A DNA stretch of 64,000 bases from Clostridiales bacterium (GTDB lineage: Bacteria > Bacillota > Clostridia > Saccharofermentanales > Saccharofermentanaceae), in NCBI GenBank assembly GCA_017509245.1, contig JAFWQC010000035.1:19220-83219 (forward strand), in the 5' to 3' direction. Below, one piece after another: positions 37,733-47,073 of the stretch (the stretch's first letter is position 1; the number at the start of each line of letters is the position of its first letter). Under the pieces are notes generated by a model, which did not search any database, was not told where the DNA came from, and worked only from the letters and a program-made list of their open reading frames with translations. The translations under genes were made by a program, and so were the position numbers.

Positions 37733-38938
37733 ATGACATCAGCATCTGACGAAAAAGCTTATTCCCGCTACGACCAATACGGCGACAACCCCATGGCGCC
37801 GGTAGGACCCATAGGTCTTATTGCTCTCAGAGGAAGTGAGGACTTCACATCGAAGGTCAACTTCTACCTCAACAAGAGACGTTCCGAGTATCAGAAAGAA
37901 CAGATCGTCAATACCTATCCGGGATTCTTCAGAGAGGATTACACTATCCCCGTGGAGAATGCCAGATTCTCATCAGGAGAAGGTAAGGCTGTCGTTAAGA
38001 ATACAGTCAGAGGCCATGACCTCTACCTCATCAGCGACGTCATGAACTGCTCCTGCACTTACAAGATGTTCGGACAGGACAACAGAATGAGCCCTGACGA
38101 TCACTATCAGGATCTTAAGCGTGTCATCCTCGCCTGCTCCGGCAAATCAAGAAGAATCAATGTCATAATGCCTTTCCTTTATGAGAGCCGTCAGCACAAG
38201 AGAAACGCAAGAGAATCTCTGGACTGTGCTTTCGCACTTGAGGAATTATATGATCTCGGCGTTGCGAACATCATCACGTTCGACGCACATGACGAGAGAG
38301 TTGCAAACGCTATCCCTCTTGCAGGCTTCGAGAGCCTCCCTACAACATATCAGATCATTAAGGAAATGTACCGTCAGATCCCTGACCTGCAGTTCTCCAA
38401 CGGCAAGTTCATGATCATCTCACCTGATGAAGGCGGTATCGGAAGAGCGATGTACTATGCTTCCATCCTCGGTGTCCCTCTCGGAACATTCTATAAGAGA
38501 AGAGACTACACGAGAGTCGTCGACGGCAAGAACCCGATCGTCGCTCACGAGTTCCTCGGTGATTCCGTTCAGGACATGGACATCCTCATTGTTGATGACA
38601 TGATCTCCTCCGGCGATTCCATGATCGACATCGCTCGCGAGATGAAGGAACGCGGTGCGCGCAAGGTATTCTGCGCCGTTACTTTCGGTCTTTTCACAGA
38701 AGGTATCGACCACTTCAACAAGGCTTACGAAGAAGGCATCATCAACAAAGTGTTCGCAACAAACCTTATCTATAGAAGACCTGAGCTCCTTGAAGCTCCC
38801 TGGTTTGCTGATGTTAACCTCTGCAAGTTCGTCGCACTCCTCATCGATGCGATCAACCACGACGCTTCACTCTCAAGCCTCATCAATCCTACAGAGAAGA
38901 TCAGAAAGCTTCTCAAGGAGAAAGAGAATATCAATTAA
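37733..38938 (+). CDS. divergent ribose-phosphate pyrophosphokinase (copy 2)
   Basis: A 401-residue tandem paralogue of the preceding gene. Shared landmarks are AYxxYGxNPMAPVGPIGLIA at the N-terminus, TVRGHDLYLISDVMN, MPFLYESRQHK, FDAHDERVANAIPL and the PRPP loop DILIVDDMISSGDSM. Either copy may be the housekeeping enzyme; the other could be an allosteric partner as in mammalian PRS complexes. Codon choice differs, with this copy showing the stronger bias of a highly expressed gene (inference from many CTC, ATC and AAG codons). Confidence 0.83.
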   Translation: MTSASDEKAYSRYDQYGDNPMAPVGPIGLIALRGSEDFTSKVNFYLNKRRSEYQKEQIVNTYPGFFREDYTIPVENARFSSGEGKAVVKNTVRGHDLYLISDVMNCSCTYKMFGQDNRMSPDDHYQDLKRVILACSGKSRRINVIMPFLYESRQHKRNARESLDCAFALEELYDLGVANIITFDAHDERVANAIPLAGFESLPTTYQIIKEMYRQIPDLQFSNGKFMIISPDEGGIGRAMYYASILGVPLGTFYKRRDYTRVVDGKNPIVAHEFLGDSVQDMDILIVDDMISSGDSMIDIAREMKERGARKVFCAVTFGLFTEGIDHFNKAYEEGIINKVFATNLIYRRPELLEAPWFADVNLCKFVALLIDAINHDASLSSLINPTEKIRKLLKEKENIN

Positions 38939-38940
38939 AG

Positions 38941-39324
38941 ATGGCAAATACGGGAAGGTCACGTTCTGCAGGTTCTTCTTCCAGGGGCTCGAAAAGCAGT
39001 CCCCGCAAAACTTCTGCGCGCTCAAATAATTCGCGCGGAACATCAAGAAGAACAACGGCTCCCCAGCCTGAAGAGTCAGGATTTTCTGCCGCATTTAAGA
39101 AGTTTGCCGCTTCAAAAGCCGCAACACCTCTTATCTTTATTGCTGCAGTTCTCCTGATCGTCGGCATCGACCTTCTTGTCAGCTGGAACAGCTTCGAATT
39201 ATTCTTCAAGATCCTCGGCATCGAGATACTCATTGCCGTTGTCATCTGGATAATCCTGACACTGGTTTTCTCCGGAAAGAAGAATAAAGACCCGGATGGC
39301 GGAACCGCAGAAGACGAGGTATAA
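38941..39324 (+). CDS. small membrane protein with basic Ser/Arg-rich head
   Basis: A 127-residue protein: a disordered, strongly basic head (residues 1-45, Ser/Arg/Thr/Lys-rich), two hydrophobic helices (about 62-79 and 85-108) separated by a short loop, and an acidic tail DGGTAEDEV. I recognise no family. It begins 2 nt after the stop of the second PRPP synthetase and ends 3 nt before rqcH, so it is probably co-translated with both. Confidence 0.65.
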   Translation: MANTGRSRSAGSSSRGSKSSPRKTSARSNNSRGTSRRTTAPQPEESGFSAAFKKFAASKAATPLIFIAAVLLIVGIDLLVSWNSFELFFKILGIEILIAVVIWIILTLVFSGKKNKDPDGGTAEDEV

Positions 39325-39327
39325 ACC

Positions 39328-41259
39328 TTGACTTTAGACGGCATCACCTGTCAGCTCCTGGCAGACGAACTGAATACCGAACTCGAAGGGAAGCGTGTGG
39401 ACAAGATCTACATGCCTGACAGGCACACTGTCATCCTCCACATAAGATTTACAAGCGGGTACCAAAAGCTCCTGATATCTATCGATCCGGGTGCTCCGCG
39501 CATCTGTTTTGCGGAAAACACGGTCGAGAATCCTTCGATCCCGCCCTCATTTTGCATGCTTCTCCGCAAATATCTTGCCGGTTCGAGGATCGAACGCGTC
39601 ACCAATCCCGGTTACGAGAGAATAATAGAGATCACCGTCAGCAAGAACGACGAATTAAAGGACAGAAAGACCTATACCCTTATAGTTGAACTCATGGGCA
39701 GGTTCTCAAATCTTATCCTCGTCAACGAGAACGGCAAGATACTGGATTCTGCCGTTCACGTCGATTTTTCCGTCTCACGCGTAAGGGAAGTCATGCCCGC
39801 AAGAGTCTATGTATATCCTCCGGCGCAGGATAAGCTCAATGCCGGAAAAGCTCTTGAGATGGCGCAGTCAGGCACACTTCCCGTCATGGAATCTGAGCTC
39901 TCCCGCCCTGTCGACAAAGCACTTGTCGGCTCGATCAAGGGTCTGTCCCCTGTTCTTGCCGGATACATTACGGACATGGCAGACCTGGACGACAGGAAGA
40001 CTCTCGCTATGCTTTCATCTGATGAAAAGGACCGTCTTTTAAACGAAGTAAAGACTTTCCTTTCCGGCATTGTCTTGAAAACATACCATTCATATGTATT
40101 TTTCGATGAAAACGGCGAACCGGTTAATGCAGCGATCGTCAACCTTAAAGGCTACACAAGATCCCAGGCTGTCTCCTCGGTATCAGAAGCTATCGACATG
40201 TGCTATCAGGCAAGGGATTCCCGTCTTGAACTCGATAAAGGCCGCGACAGGTTAAACCAGATAATAGGCAGTGCCCTTGCAAGGGTCATTAAGAAGCGTG
40301 AGATACACGAGCAGGATCTTGAGGAAGGTCAGAAGGCTGATAAGTTAAAGCATTACGGCGATCTTATCCTCACATATAAATACATGGTAAACCAGGGCGC
40401 TCCGAGCGTTACTCTTACTGACTACGCATCAGAGACCCAGGAGAACATAACAATTCCCTTGAATCCTTCTCTTGATGCATCCGCAAATGCCCAGGAATAC
40501 TATAAGCGTTTCCATAAAGCGAAAAGAAAGATGGAGCTGGCTGATCAGTATCTCAAAGAAGACGAGATGGCAGCGCAGTACCTCCGTTCCTTGATAGCAG
40601 CAGTAAATGCGGCATCAGGCATGGAGGATCTTGAAGCGATCAACGAAGAGATAAGGGCCGAGATATCCGGAGATTCAGGTTTTCGAAAAGGGGCTACAGC
40701 CAGCAAGAACAACAATAACAACAAAGGTGACCCCAATAAGATGGTCGGAATCGCAAAGTCCGGAAAAGCTTCGTCGCGCGCTTTGAGAGAAGCTGCCAAG
40801 AGAGCAAATCTCAACAAGGGCGGCAAGGATAAGAGCAAGGAAAGAGCCCTGCCCTGCAGACGTTACCTGACATCTGACGGATATGAGATCCTTGCGGGAA
40901 GAAACAACATCCAGAACGACCAGCTCACCTTCCACACAGCTTCAAGGCGCGACTGGTGGTTCCACGTAAAAGGACTTCCCGGAACACACGTCATCTTAAA
41001 GACCAAGCCCAATGAAGAAATGCCTTCCGATAACGCGGTCCTTGAGGCTGCAAGCCTTGCGGCATTCTTCTCGAAGGCGATAATTCTTGAGGAACACATG
41101 ACATCAGAGGGTTCAAAGCCCGGTCTTCTTAAGGCTGAAGTCGACTACTGCCCTGTCTCCCACGTAAAAAAGATTCCGGGAGCAAAGCCCGGAATGGTCA
41201 TCTACGAAGGCTATTATTCAGTTCTCGTGGAAGCAAAAGAGCCTCAGACGAAGGATTAA
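39328..41259 (+). CDS. rqcH: ribosome quality control factor RqcH (NFACT family)
   Basis: Binds stalled 50S-peptidyl-tRNA and adds C-terminal Ala tails that mark chains for degradation. The 643-residue protein has an NFACT-N domain (DGITCQLLADEL...), helix-hairpin-helix and coiled-coil regions (about 290-450), a low-complexity Asn-rich linker near 460, and a C-terminal NFACT-R domain from about 511 with RRDWWFHVKGLPGTHVIL. By simple position count, the Asp97-Arg98 pair important in Bacillus reads Glu97-Arg98. Start is TTG with GAGG 9 nt upstream. Confidence 0.9.
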   Translation: MTLDGITCQLLADELNTELEGKRVDKIYMPDRHTVILHIRFTSGYQKLLISIDPGAPRICFAENTVENPSIPPSFCMLLRKYLAGSRIERVTNPGYERIIEITVSKNDELKDRKTYTLIVELMGRFSNLILVNENGKILDSAVHVDFSVSRVREVMPARVYVYPPAQDKLNAGKALEMAQSGTLPVMESELSRPVDKALVGSIKGLSPVLAGYITDMADLDDRKTLAMLSSDEKDRLLNEVKTFLSGIVLKTYHSYVFFDENGEPVNAAIVNLKGYTRSQAVSSVSEAIDMCYQARDSRLELDKGRDRLNQIIGSALARVIKKREIHEQDLEEGQKADKLKHYGDLILTYKYMVNQGAPSVTLTDYASETQENITIPLNPSLDASANAQEYYKRFHKAKRKMELADQYLKEDEMAAQYLRSLIAAVNAASGMEDLEAINEEIRAEISGDSGFRKGATASKNNNNNKGDPNKMVGIAKSGKASSRALREAAKRANLNKGGKDKSKERALPCRRYLTSDGYEILAGRNNIQNDQLTFHTASRRDWWFHVKGLPGTHVILKTKPNEEMPSDNAVLEAASLAAFFSKAIILEEHMTSEGSKPGLLKAEVDYCPVSHVKKIPGAKPGMVIYEGYYSVLVEAKEPQTKD

Positions 41260-41268
41260 GAAAACAAC

Positions 41269-41853
41269 TTATAAGGAGTTTGCTTCAGTATGCTCCTTTA
41301 TGTCCTTATAGATCTTGTCCCTGAACTTGGATTCTTCTAACGAGAATATGCAGCCGCAGAATTTCTGCCTGTATAAACCGATCTCACGCGCCATATCCTG
41401 ACCCTGTCTGAATCCGGGTCTGAAATCCATATATTCGAACTTGACGCCGAACTTTGAAGCTTTCTTATCGCTTATCTCTGCTATCTTGTCGTGCTGCTGA
41501 TAGGGGCTTACGAGTAGCGTCGTGCAGAAAGTCTCATAGCCGTTCTCTGCAGCAAACTTTGCAACATGTTCCATACGGATGTCATAGCACATCTCGCATC
41601 TTGAAGCGAATTCATTTAGATATTCCTTGGCCAGCCAATAATCCTGCATACAGTCGGTGCCTTCAGAGATAAGCTTTATACTGTAATGCTCACAGGCCTT
41701 CTCAAGATTCTGGTGGCGTCTGTCGAATTCGAACTGAGGCTGGATATTAGGGTTATACCAGTAGCAGTCAAGATCTCTTCCGTTTGAGGTCAAAAGATCC
41801 AGAGGATACATGGCACAAGGGCCGCAGCAGCAATGCAGGAGCATCTTCCCCAT
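41269..41853 (-). CDS. queH: epoxyqueuosine reductase QueH
   Basis: Catalyses the last step of queuosine formation in the tRNA wobble base. The 194-residue protein carries the QueH Cys motifs LHCCCGPCA at the N-terminus, RCEMCYDIRM in the middle and FCGCIFSLEES near the C-terminus, which hold an iron-sulfur cluster and metal. Its ATG shares one base with the ruvB stop (TGATG). It converges on rqcH with only 9 nt between stops. Confidence 0.93.
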   Translation of the reverse strand: MGKMLLHCCCGPCAMYPLDLLTSNGRDLDCYWYNPNIQPQFEFDRRHQNLEKACEHYSIKLISEGTDCMQDYWLAKEYLNEFASRCEMCYDIRMEHVAKFAAENGYETFCTTLLVSPYQQHDKIAEISDKKASKFGVKFEYMDFRPGFRQGQDMAREIGLYRQKFCGCIFSLEESKFRDKIYKDIKEHTEANSL

Positions 41854-42977
41854 CAGCTGTTCTCACCGTCCTTATTGGCATTCTGCCAGTCTTCTATGGA
41901 GATGTTCTCGAATTTGGCAGGAACAACATCGGCATTCTTCATGCCGGCGACGAATGAAGGCGGAGGTGTCATGCCGAGATGCTCGAAAGCCCTTAACGTA
42001 AGGACTCTTCCTCTCGGAGTCTTTGCCAGGAATCCGTTCTGAAGCAGGAAAGGTTCATAAACATCTTCGATGGTAACAGGATCTTCACCCGTGCATGCGG
42101 CCAAAGTCTCAAGGCCTACAGGTCCGCCCTTAAAGATATCCGCTATGGCAGTCAGCACTCTTCTGTCGACAGCATCAAGACCGATATCATCAATATCCAA
42201 AGCCTTGAGGCCGAAGTCGGAAACTTCTTTATCGATAACATCTTTCTCAAGATAAGACGCGAAATCTCTCATACGCTTAAGAAGCCTTATAGCAATTCTC
42301 GGCGTTCCTCTTGATCTTGAAGCGATGTTGCGGAGGCCCTCATCGTTGATCGCAATGCCCAGAAGTCCTGCATCTCTCTTAAGTATCTCCATGAGATCTT
42401 CCGTCTCATATAATTCGAGACGGTGGATCATTCCGAAGCGGTCCCTTAAAGGAGCCGAGAGCATACCTGCTCTTGTAGTGGCACCTACCAATGTGAAGTG
42501 CGGAAGATCAAGTCTTACAGACCTTGCGGCAGGACCTTTGCCGATCATGAGATCAAGGCAGTAATCCTCCATTGCAGGATATAAGACTTCTTCAACGCTC
42601 TTATTGAGTCTGTGGATCTCATCGATGAATAATACCTCATTCTCATTGAGGTTCGTAAGAAGGGCTGCAAGATCGCCGGCCTTCTCAATTGAAGGACCCG
42701 TGGTGATATGCATTGAGACACCCATCTCGGATGCGATGATCCCTGCAAGAGTGGTCTTTCCCAATCCCGGCGGACCATATAAAAGAACGTGATCCAATGC
42801 TTCGCCGCGCTTTTTTGCAGCATCAATAAATATCTTGAGGTTGGTCTTGACCTTGGTCTGACCGGAATATTCTTCGAAAGTGACAGGCCTTAAAGCCTTC
42901 TCTTCAGCATCGCCGGGCTGCCTTAGCCGTCCCAGTACCCGCTCTTCCTCATTATCCTGTGCGTTAAAATTCATCAT
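41853..42977 (-). CDS. ruvB: Holliday junction helicase RuvB
   Basis: AAA+ motor that drives branch migration with RuvA. The 374-residue protein has [18 protein letters not shown], Walker [10 protein letters not shown], Walker [11 protein letters not shown], the sensor [21 protein letters not shown] and a C-terminal winged helix with [25 protein letters not shown]. Its C-terminal tail is somewhat longer than usual. The order ruvC-ruvA-ruvB is conserved here. Confidence 0.97.
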   Translation of the reverse strand: MMNFNAQDNEEERVLGRLRQPGDAEEKALRPVTFEEYSGQTKVKTNLKIFIDAAKKRGEALDHVLLYGPPGLGKTTLAGIIASEMGVSMHITTGPSIEKAGDLAALLTNLNENEVLFIDEIHRLNKSVEEVLYPAMEDYCLDLMIGKGPAARSVRLDLPHFTLVGATTRAGMLSAPLRDRFGMIHRLELYETEDLMEILKRDAGLLGIAINDEGLRNIASRSRGTPRIAIRLLKRMRDFASYLEKDVIDKEVSDFGLKALDIDDIGLDAVDRRVLTAIADIFKGGPVGLETLAACTGEDPVTIEDVYEPFLLQNGFLAKTPRGRVLTLRAFEHLGMTPPPSFVAGMKNADVVPAKFENISIEDWQNANKDGENS

Positions 42978-42995
42978 CTGATAAAAACCGTTTCC

Positions 42996-43622
42996 TTATG
43001 AGAACTTCTTCCCTGAAGCGATCTTCAAAGACTTGCGGATAAGATCTTCAAGACCTATTCCTTCCTCGTAGGCAGAACCTACGGCCTCTGAGGCCTCCTG
43101 GTCTTTATATCCTAACACAACGAGAGCTCCGACAGCATCCTGCATGATGCCCGGATCACCCGTACCTGATGCAGCAACCGCAACCGGTGTAACCGCAATG
43201 CTTGAAGAGCTTCCGAGCTGGGCCTTAAGCTTATCCTTAAGTTCAACGATTATCTTCTCAGCGCTCTTCTTGCCAAGACCCTTAACACTTGTAAGGAGTG
43301 CAACATTGCCGCTCATGACAGCTGCCGCGATCTGCTCGGCAGATAAAGCTGCACAGATCGTATGCGCTACCTTGGGACCTACGCCGCTTACAGTAATAAG
43401 CTTCAGGAACATCTCCTTCTGTGCCCTGGAATTAAAGCCGTAAAGCGAGATGTCATCTTCCTTGACACTCTGATAAAGCCAGACCGTGACCTCGTCACCC
43501 AGACCTCCGAACTCAGCCGAGATACCAAGAGGACAATTGATGAGATATCCGATGCCGTTGTTCTCTATTACTATCTGCTGGTCGTTGCGGTCGGCAACCT
43601 TGCCCTTGATATATGCGTACAT
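42996..43622 (-). CDS. ruvA: Holliday junction protein RuvA
   Basis: Forms the tetramer that holds the junction open for RuvB. The 208-residue protein shows MYAYIKGKVADRN, the OB domain, the helix-hairpin-helix segments ISVSGVGPKVA-like (LITVSGVGPKVAHTI) and SVKGLGKKSAEKIIVELKDK, and the flexible linker before the C-terminal RuvB-binding domain (AVGALVVLGYKDQEA). Confidence 0.96.
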   Translation of the reverse strand: MYAYIKGKVADRNDQQIVIENNGIGYLINCPLGISAEFGGLGDEVTVWLYQSVKEDDISLYGFNSRAQKEMFLKLITVSGVGPKVAHTICAALSAEQIAAAVMSGNVALLTSVKGLGKKSAEKIIVELKDKLKAQLGSSSSIAVTPVAVAASGTGDPGIMQDAVGALVVLGYKDQEASEAVGSAYEEGIGLEDLIRKSLKIASGKKFS

Positions 43623-43664
43623 TCAGGTTCTCCTTAAATCTAATATAAGTATTCTATCAATAAA

Positions 43665-44231
43665 TCAGATAAATCCCTGGTTGCGGTTGGAATATCCGTA
43701 TCTGCCGTACTGGTAACCCGACACCGCCTTGCCTGCAAAAGCAACACCAGTATTGGCAAGCGTTATCGCAAGAGCAAGTGCATCTGCCGCATCGTCCGGC
43801 TTCGGAATCTCCTTAAGGCCAAGGATAGACTTGGTCATTATCTGGACCTGCTTCTTCTCAGCCTTGCCGTATCCGGTTATCGCGAGCTTTACCTGTCCCG
43901 GCGTAAACTCGAAAACCTCGACTCCGGCTCTGGCCGCTTCCACAAGGACGGCTCCCCTTGCCTGGGCAGTTCCTATAACGGTCGTATGGTTATGTCCCAT
44001 GAAGAGTTCCTCTATCGACATATAGTCAGGCTTATACTGCTCCAAAAGGAATCTGATCTTGTCATTTATCGCAAGAAGTCTTATAGGGAAATCAACGCCT
44101 GCCTTGGTCTCTATGGCACCATAGTCTACGACTTCGAACTTGGAGCCGACCTTATCGACGATGCCATAACCCGTGATCGCATAACCAGGGTCGATACCGA
44201 TTATCCTTTTCTTTACGGGTTCTTTGGTCAT
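43665..44231 (-). CDS. ruvC: Holliday junction resolvase RuvC
   Basis: Endonuclease that cuts the Holliday junction. Acidic active-site motifs are RIIGIDPGYAITGYG, SIEELFMGHN and the C-terminal KPDDAADALALAI. ATG at 44231 with AAGGAG 6 nt upstream gives 188 residues; the 17 residues of the longer upstream frame (MFLLYNTNKC...) are AT-rich leader sequence. Confidence 0.96.
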   Translation of the reverse strand: MTKEPVKKRIIGIDPGYAITGYGIVDKVGSKFEVVDYGAIETKAGVDFPIRLLAINDKIRFLLEQYKPDYMSIEELFMGHNHTTVIGTAQARGAVLVEAARAGVEVFEFTPGQVKLAITGYGKAEKKQVQIMTKSILGLKEIPKPDDAADALALAITLANTGVAFAGKAVSGYQYGRYGYSNRNQGFI

Positions 44232-44288
44232 GGTACTCCTTAAAAGATATAAACATTTGTTCGTATTATACAATAAGAACAAAACAAA

Positions 44289-45614
44289 TCAAGTTATAAC
44301 GCCCAATATCGAAGGTTTCTTCTCAGGCCTTTCAGGTCCGACTGTATATGCTTCGAGGATAAGATCCATCGCATCGAAAAGCTTATCTTCAGGAAGACTG
44401 CTCTTCTCACCGGTATAAAGGGCACATAACGAGTCGCCGCGCTCCACCTTGTCACCGACCTTAACAAAGAACCCTATGCCCGCACCATAATCTATCGGAT
44501 CGGTTTTCGCGAGCCGGCCGGCACCAAGAAGAACTGAGGCCTGGCCGATAAGATCTGCCCTGACTGACTGGACATAACCGCTGTCTGGTGAATTTACATG
44601 CATGCAGTCGAAAGGCTTATCTACATAAACAGGCCCTATACCATCAATCCATTTTCCGCCCTGAGACGTGATTAGAGCCTTGTACTTCTCATAACAGGAT
44701 CCGTCAGATAACCTTGCCTTTATCTCCTGCCTCAGCACATCATCACTCATACCTGAGGTCTTTTCCGCCATCTTTATCAGCTGGAAGGCAAGTTCTGTCA
44801 CGACTTCCACTACATCTTCCTCGCCCTTGCCCGTGACGGTGTTATAGACTTCCTGCATCTCAAGGATGTTGCCGCAGAATCTTCCCAAAGGCTGATCCAT
44901 GTCGGTAATGACGGCTACAGTCTTGCGGCCGGCGAGCTTTCCGATCTTAATCATGGCTTCGGCAAGTTCTTTTGCCATGGCGTAATCCTTCATGAAAGCA
45001 CCCGATCCGCATGTGACATCAAGAGCTATGGCAGATGCACCGCCCGCGATCTTTTTGCTCATGATGGAAGACGCGATAAGAGGGATAGAATCTACTGTTC
45101 CTGTTACATCCCTCAGCGAATAAAGGATCTTATCGGCAGGTGCAAGATCCGGTGTCTGACCGGATACGACCATTCCCGTCTTTTTAACATACATATGGAA
45201 GTCTTCGGGACTTACCTCAATGTTGAAGCCTTCAATGGATTCAAACTTATCGACAGTACCACCCGTAAAACCCAGGCCTCTTCCGCTTAGCTTTACTGTA
45301 TCAACACCGAATGTTGCAAGGAGCGGCAGCAATACAGGCGTTATCTTGTCGCCCACTCCGCCAGTACTGTGCTTATCCACAGGTATTCCTTCAAGGTAAG
45401 GAAATGACATCTGACTGCCTGACGCAGCCATCTCCAGAGTTAATGTCGTCATCTCGCGCTCGTCCATGCCGTTCAGAACGATTGCCATAAGGAGGGCTGA
45501 TGTCTGATAATCGGGAATGCTTCCGTCCGTAACACCACTAACAAAGAACCTGATCTGTTCATCTGTCAGACTGTGCTTATCTCTCTTGGCAATGATGATG
45601 TCACGCATGTTCAT
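44289..45614 (-). CDS. pdp: pyrimidine-nucleoside (thymidine) phosphorylase
   Basis: Phosphorolyses thymidine, uridine or deoxyuridine to base and pentose 1-phosphate. The 441-residue protein has the signature region KLSGRGLGFTGGTVDKFES, DKHSTGGVGDK, AGGASAIALDVTCGSGAFMK and a C-terminal PYNP domain. Sequence does not separate Pdp from DeoA specificity; the Firmicutes name is used. A very strong GGAGGTGATC precedes ATG at 45614. It is followed 57 nt later by ruvC. Confidence 0.93.
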   Translation of the reverse strand: MNMRDIIIAKRDKHSLTDEQIRFFVSGVTDGSIPDYQTSALLMAIVLNGMDEREMTTLTLEMAASGSQMSFPYLEGIPVDKHSTGGVGDKITPVLLPLLATFGVDTVKLSGRGLGFTGGTVDKFESIEGFNIEVSPEDFHMYVKKTGMVVSGQTPDLAPADKILYSLRDVTGTVDSIPLIASSIMSKKIAGGASAIALDVTCGSGAFMKDYAMAKELAEAMIKIGKLAGRKTVAVITDMDQPLGRFCGNILEMQEVYNTVTGKGEEDVVEVVTELAFQLIKMAEKTSGMSDDVLRQEIKARLSDGSCYEKYKALITSQGGKWIDGIGPVYVDKPFDCMHVNSPDSGYVQSVRADLIGQASVLLGAGRLAKTDPIDYGAGIGFFVKVGDKVERGDSLCALYTGEKSSLPEDKLFDAMDLILEAYTVGPERPEKKPSILGVIT

Positions 45615-45724
45615 GGAAGATCACCTCCGATTATTACTAACTGTCTTTATTATATTATTGTTGGTGCCAAAATTATCTTTTGTGCTAAACTATTTCAAGC
45701 AAAAACCTTACCGGAGGCTTGATA

Positions 45725-46861
45725 ATGGCCGATAATTCGAACAATTCAGCATCAACCCCTTTATCCGTCATCATAATCGGCTGCGGAAGAGTTGCCGAGA
45801 AGCATTTGAAGGCAATATCCAAGCTCAAGGGTCTTGAACTCAAGGCTGTGGTTGACGTTAATCCCGATTCTGCCAAAAGGCTCCTCGGGTCAGTCAAAGG
45901 TTTTGCAAGCACAAAGATTTATAACGACTACAAGGAAGCGATCGATGAGGTCAAGCCTTCCATCGTATCAGTTACGGTTCCTTCAGGTCTTCATTTCCGG
46001 ATAGCAAAGTATGCCATGGAGCATGGATGCAATCTTTTGCTCGAGAAGCCCATGACGATGTCTGTTTCTGAGGCAAGGGAGATTTTCGAGCTCTCGAAAA
46101 AGACAAACCTCAAGATCGCAATGGGCCACATCTACCGTTATCTTCCCATCGTCGGTCTTGTTAGAGAAGACATCGCTGAGGGCAAATACGGCAAGGTCAC
46201 CCACGGCACCATCTATGTCCGCTGGGGACACGGCGAGGATTATTACGGCAGCGCCGCATGGCGCGGAACCTGGAAAAGCGACGGCGGCGCACTCATGAAC
46301 CAGACCATTCATGCCATCGACCTTCTCGTATGGCTCATGGGTTCAGAACCTGAGGAAGCTTCCGCCTTGATCGCACAGCGCTTGAGAAAGATCGAAGCTG
46401 AAGATCTCGGAATGGCCGTTCTAAGGCTCGAAAATGGTGCTCTCGCACAGATCGAAGGCACAACAGCCACCATTCCCTCCAAGCACACGGCCGAATTCTC
46501 CGTCTTCTGCGAGAACGGTCAGCTCTCCATGGGCCTTGATTCAGGCAAACCGCACCTTAACATATTCACGGTCAAGCCCAACGGCAAGCTCAAGAAGCTC
46601 AACGGCTATTACATCTGCAAGCAGTTCAAGGAGGGCGGCTTATTCTCCTATAAGTGTGCATTGAACCCCCACCTCGGAATCTATAAGGACCTCTGCGATT
46701 CGATCGTTGAAGACAAAAACCCCATTGCTGACGCATATTCAGGCTTCTCATCGGTAGACACTCTTCTTGGCATCTACAAGTCTGCCAAGGAAGGCAAACC
46801 GGTCGGTCTTCCCCTCAAAGATGACTTTAATTCAGTCGATATGACGGGATATTTCGAATAA
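45725..46861 (+). CDS. Gfo/Idh/MocA-family oxidoreductase
   Basis: A 378-residue NAD(P)-dependent dehydrogenase likely acting on a sugar or sugar derivative. The N-terminal Rossmann fold has IIGCGRVAEKHLKAI, VVDVNPD, TVPSGLHFRIA and the LLEKPMTMS motif with its catalytic Lys; the C-terminal domain has GALMNQTIHAIDLLVWLMG, where His is the expected catalytic residue. The substrate is not predictable. ATG at 45725 has GGAGG 7 nt upstream; a TTG two codons earlier is too close to that site. Confidence 0.88.
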   Translation: MADNSNNSASTPLSVIIIGCGRVAEKHLKAISKLKGLELKAVVDVNPDSAKRLLGSVKGFASTKIYNDYKEAIDEVKPSIVSVTVPSGLHFRIAKYAMEHGCNLLLEKPMTMSVSEAREIFELSKKTNLKIAMGHIYRYLPIVGLVREDIAEGKYGKVTHGTIYVRWGHGEDYYGSAAWRGTWKSDGGALMNQTIHAIDLLVWLMGSEPEEASALIAQRLRKIEAEDLGMAVLRLENGALAQIEGTTATIPSKHTAEFSVFCENGQLSMGLDSGKPHLNIFTVKPNGKLKKLNGYYICKQFKEGGLFSYKCALNPHLGIYKDLCDSIVEDKNPIADAYSGFSSVDTLLGIYKSAKEGKPVGLPLKDDFNSVDMTGYFE

Positions 46862-46905
46862 TCGAGCCTGTTTTTAAATAATTGTATTAAACAATAAAAT
46901 AACTG

Positions 46906-46934
46906 TTGACTTGTAAAAACCTAATGGCTATAAT
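46906..46934 (+). promoter_or_regulatory. promoter of tRNA-Lys
   Basis: TTGACT (46906-46911) and TATAAT (46929-46934), 17 nt apart, a near-consensus sigma-A promoter. Transcription should start about 10 nt before the tRNA. Confidence 0.9.
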
Positions 46935-46951
46935 AACTGACGTTGCTTAAC

Positions 46952-47024
46952 GCACCTCTAGCTCAGATGGTAGAGCAACTGACTCTTAATCAGTGGGCCC
47001 AGGGTTCGAGTCCCTGGAGGTGCA
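46952..47024 (+). tRNA. tRNA-Lys (anticodon CTT)
   Basis: Acceptor arms GCACCTC and GAGGTGC pair fully; D arm AGCTCAGATGGTAGAGC, anticodon stem ACTGA/TCAGT with loop CTCTTAA, and T arm GGGTTCGAGTCCC are present. CCA (47025-47027) is encoded. It reads AAG codons. Confidence 0.97.
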
Positions 47025-47038
47025 CCAACAAAAAGAAG

Positions 47039-47065
47039 CTGACTTGAATCAAGTCAGTTTTTTTT
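47039..47065 (+). terminator. terminator of tRNA-Lys
   Basis: CTGACTTG-AAT-CAAGTCAG stem followed by eight T residues, 12 nt after the CCA end. Confidence 0.92.
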
Positions 47066-47073
47066 ATTACAAA

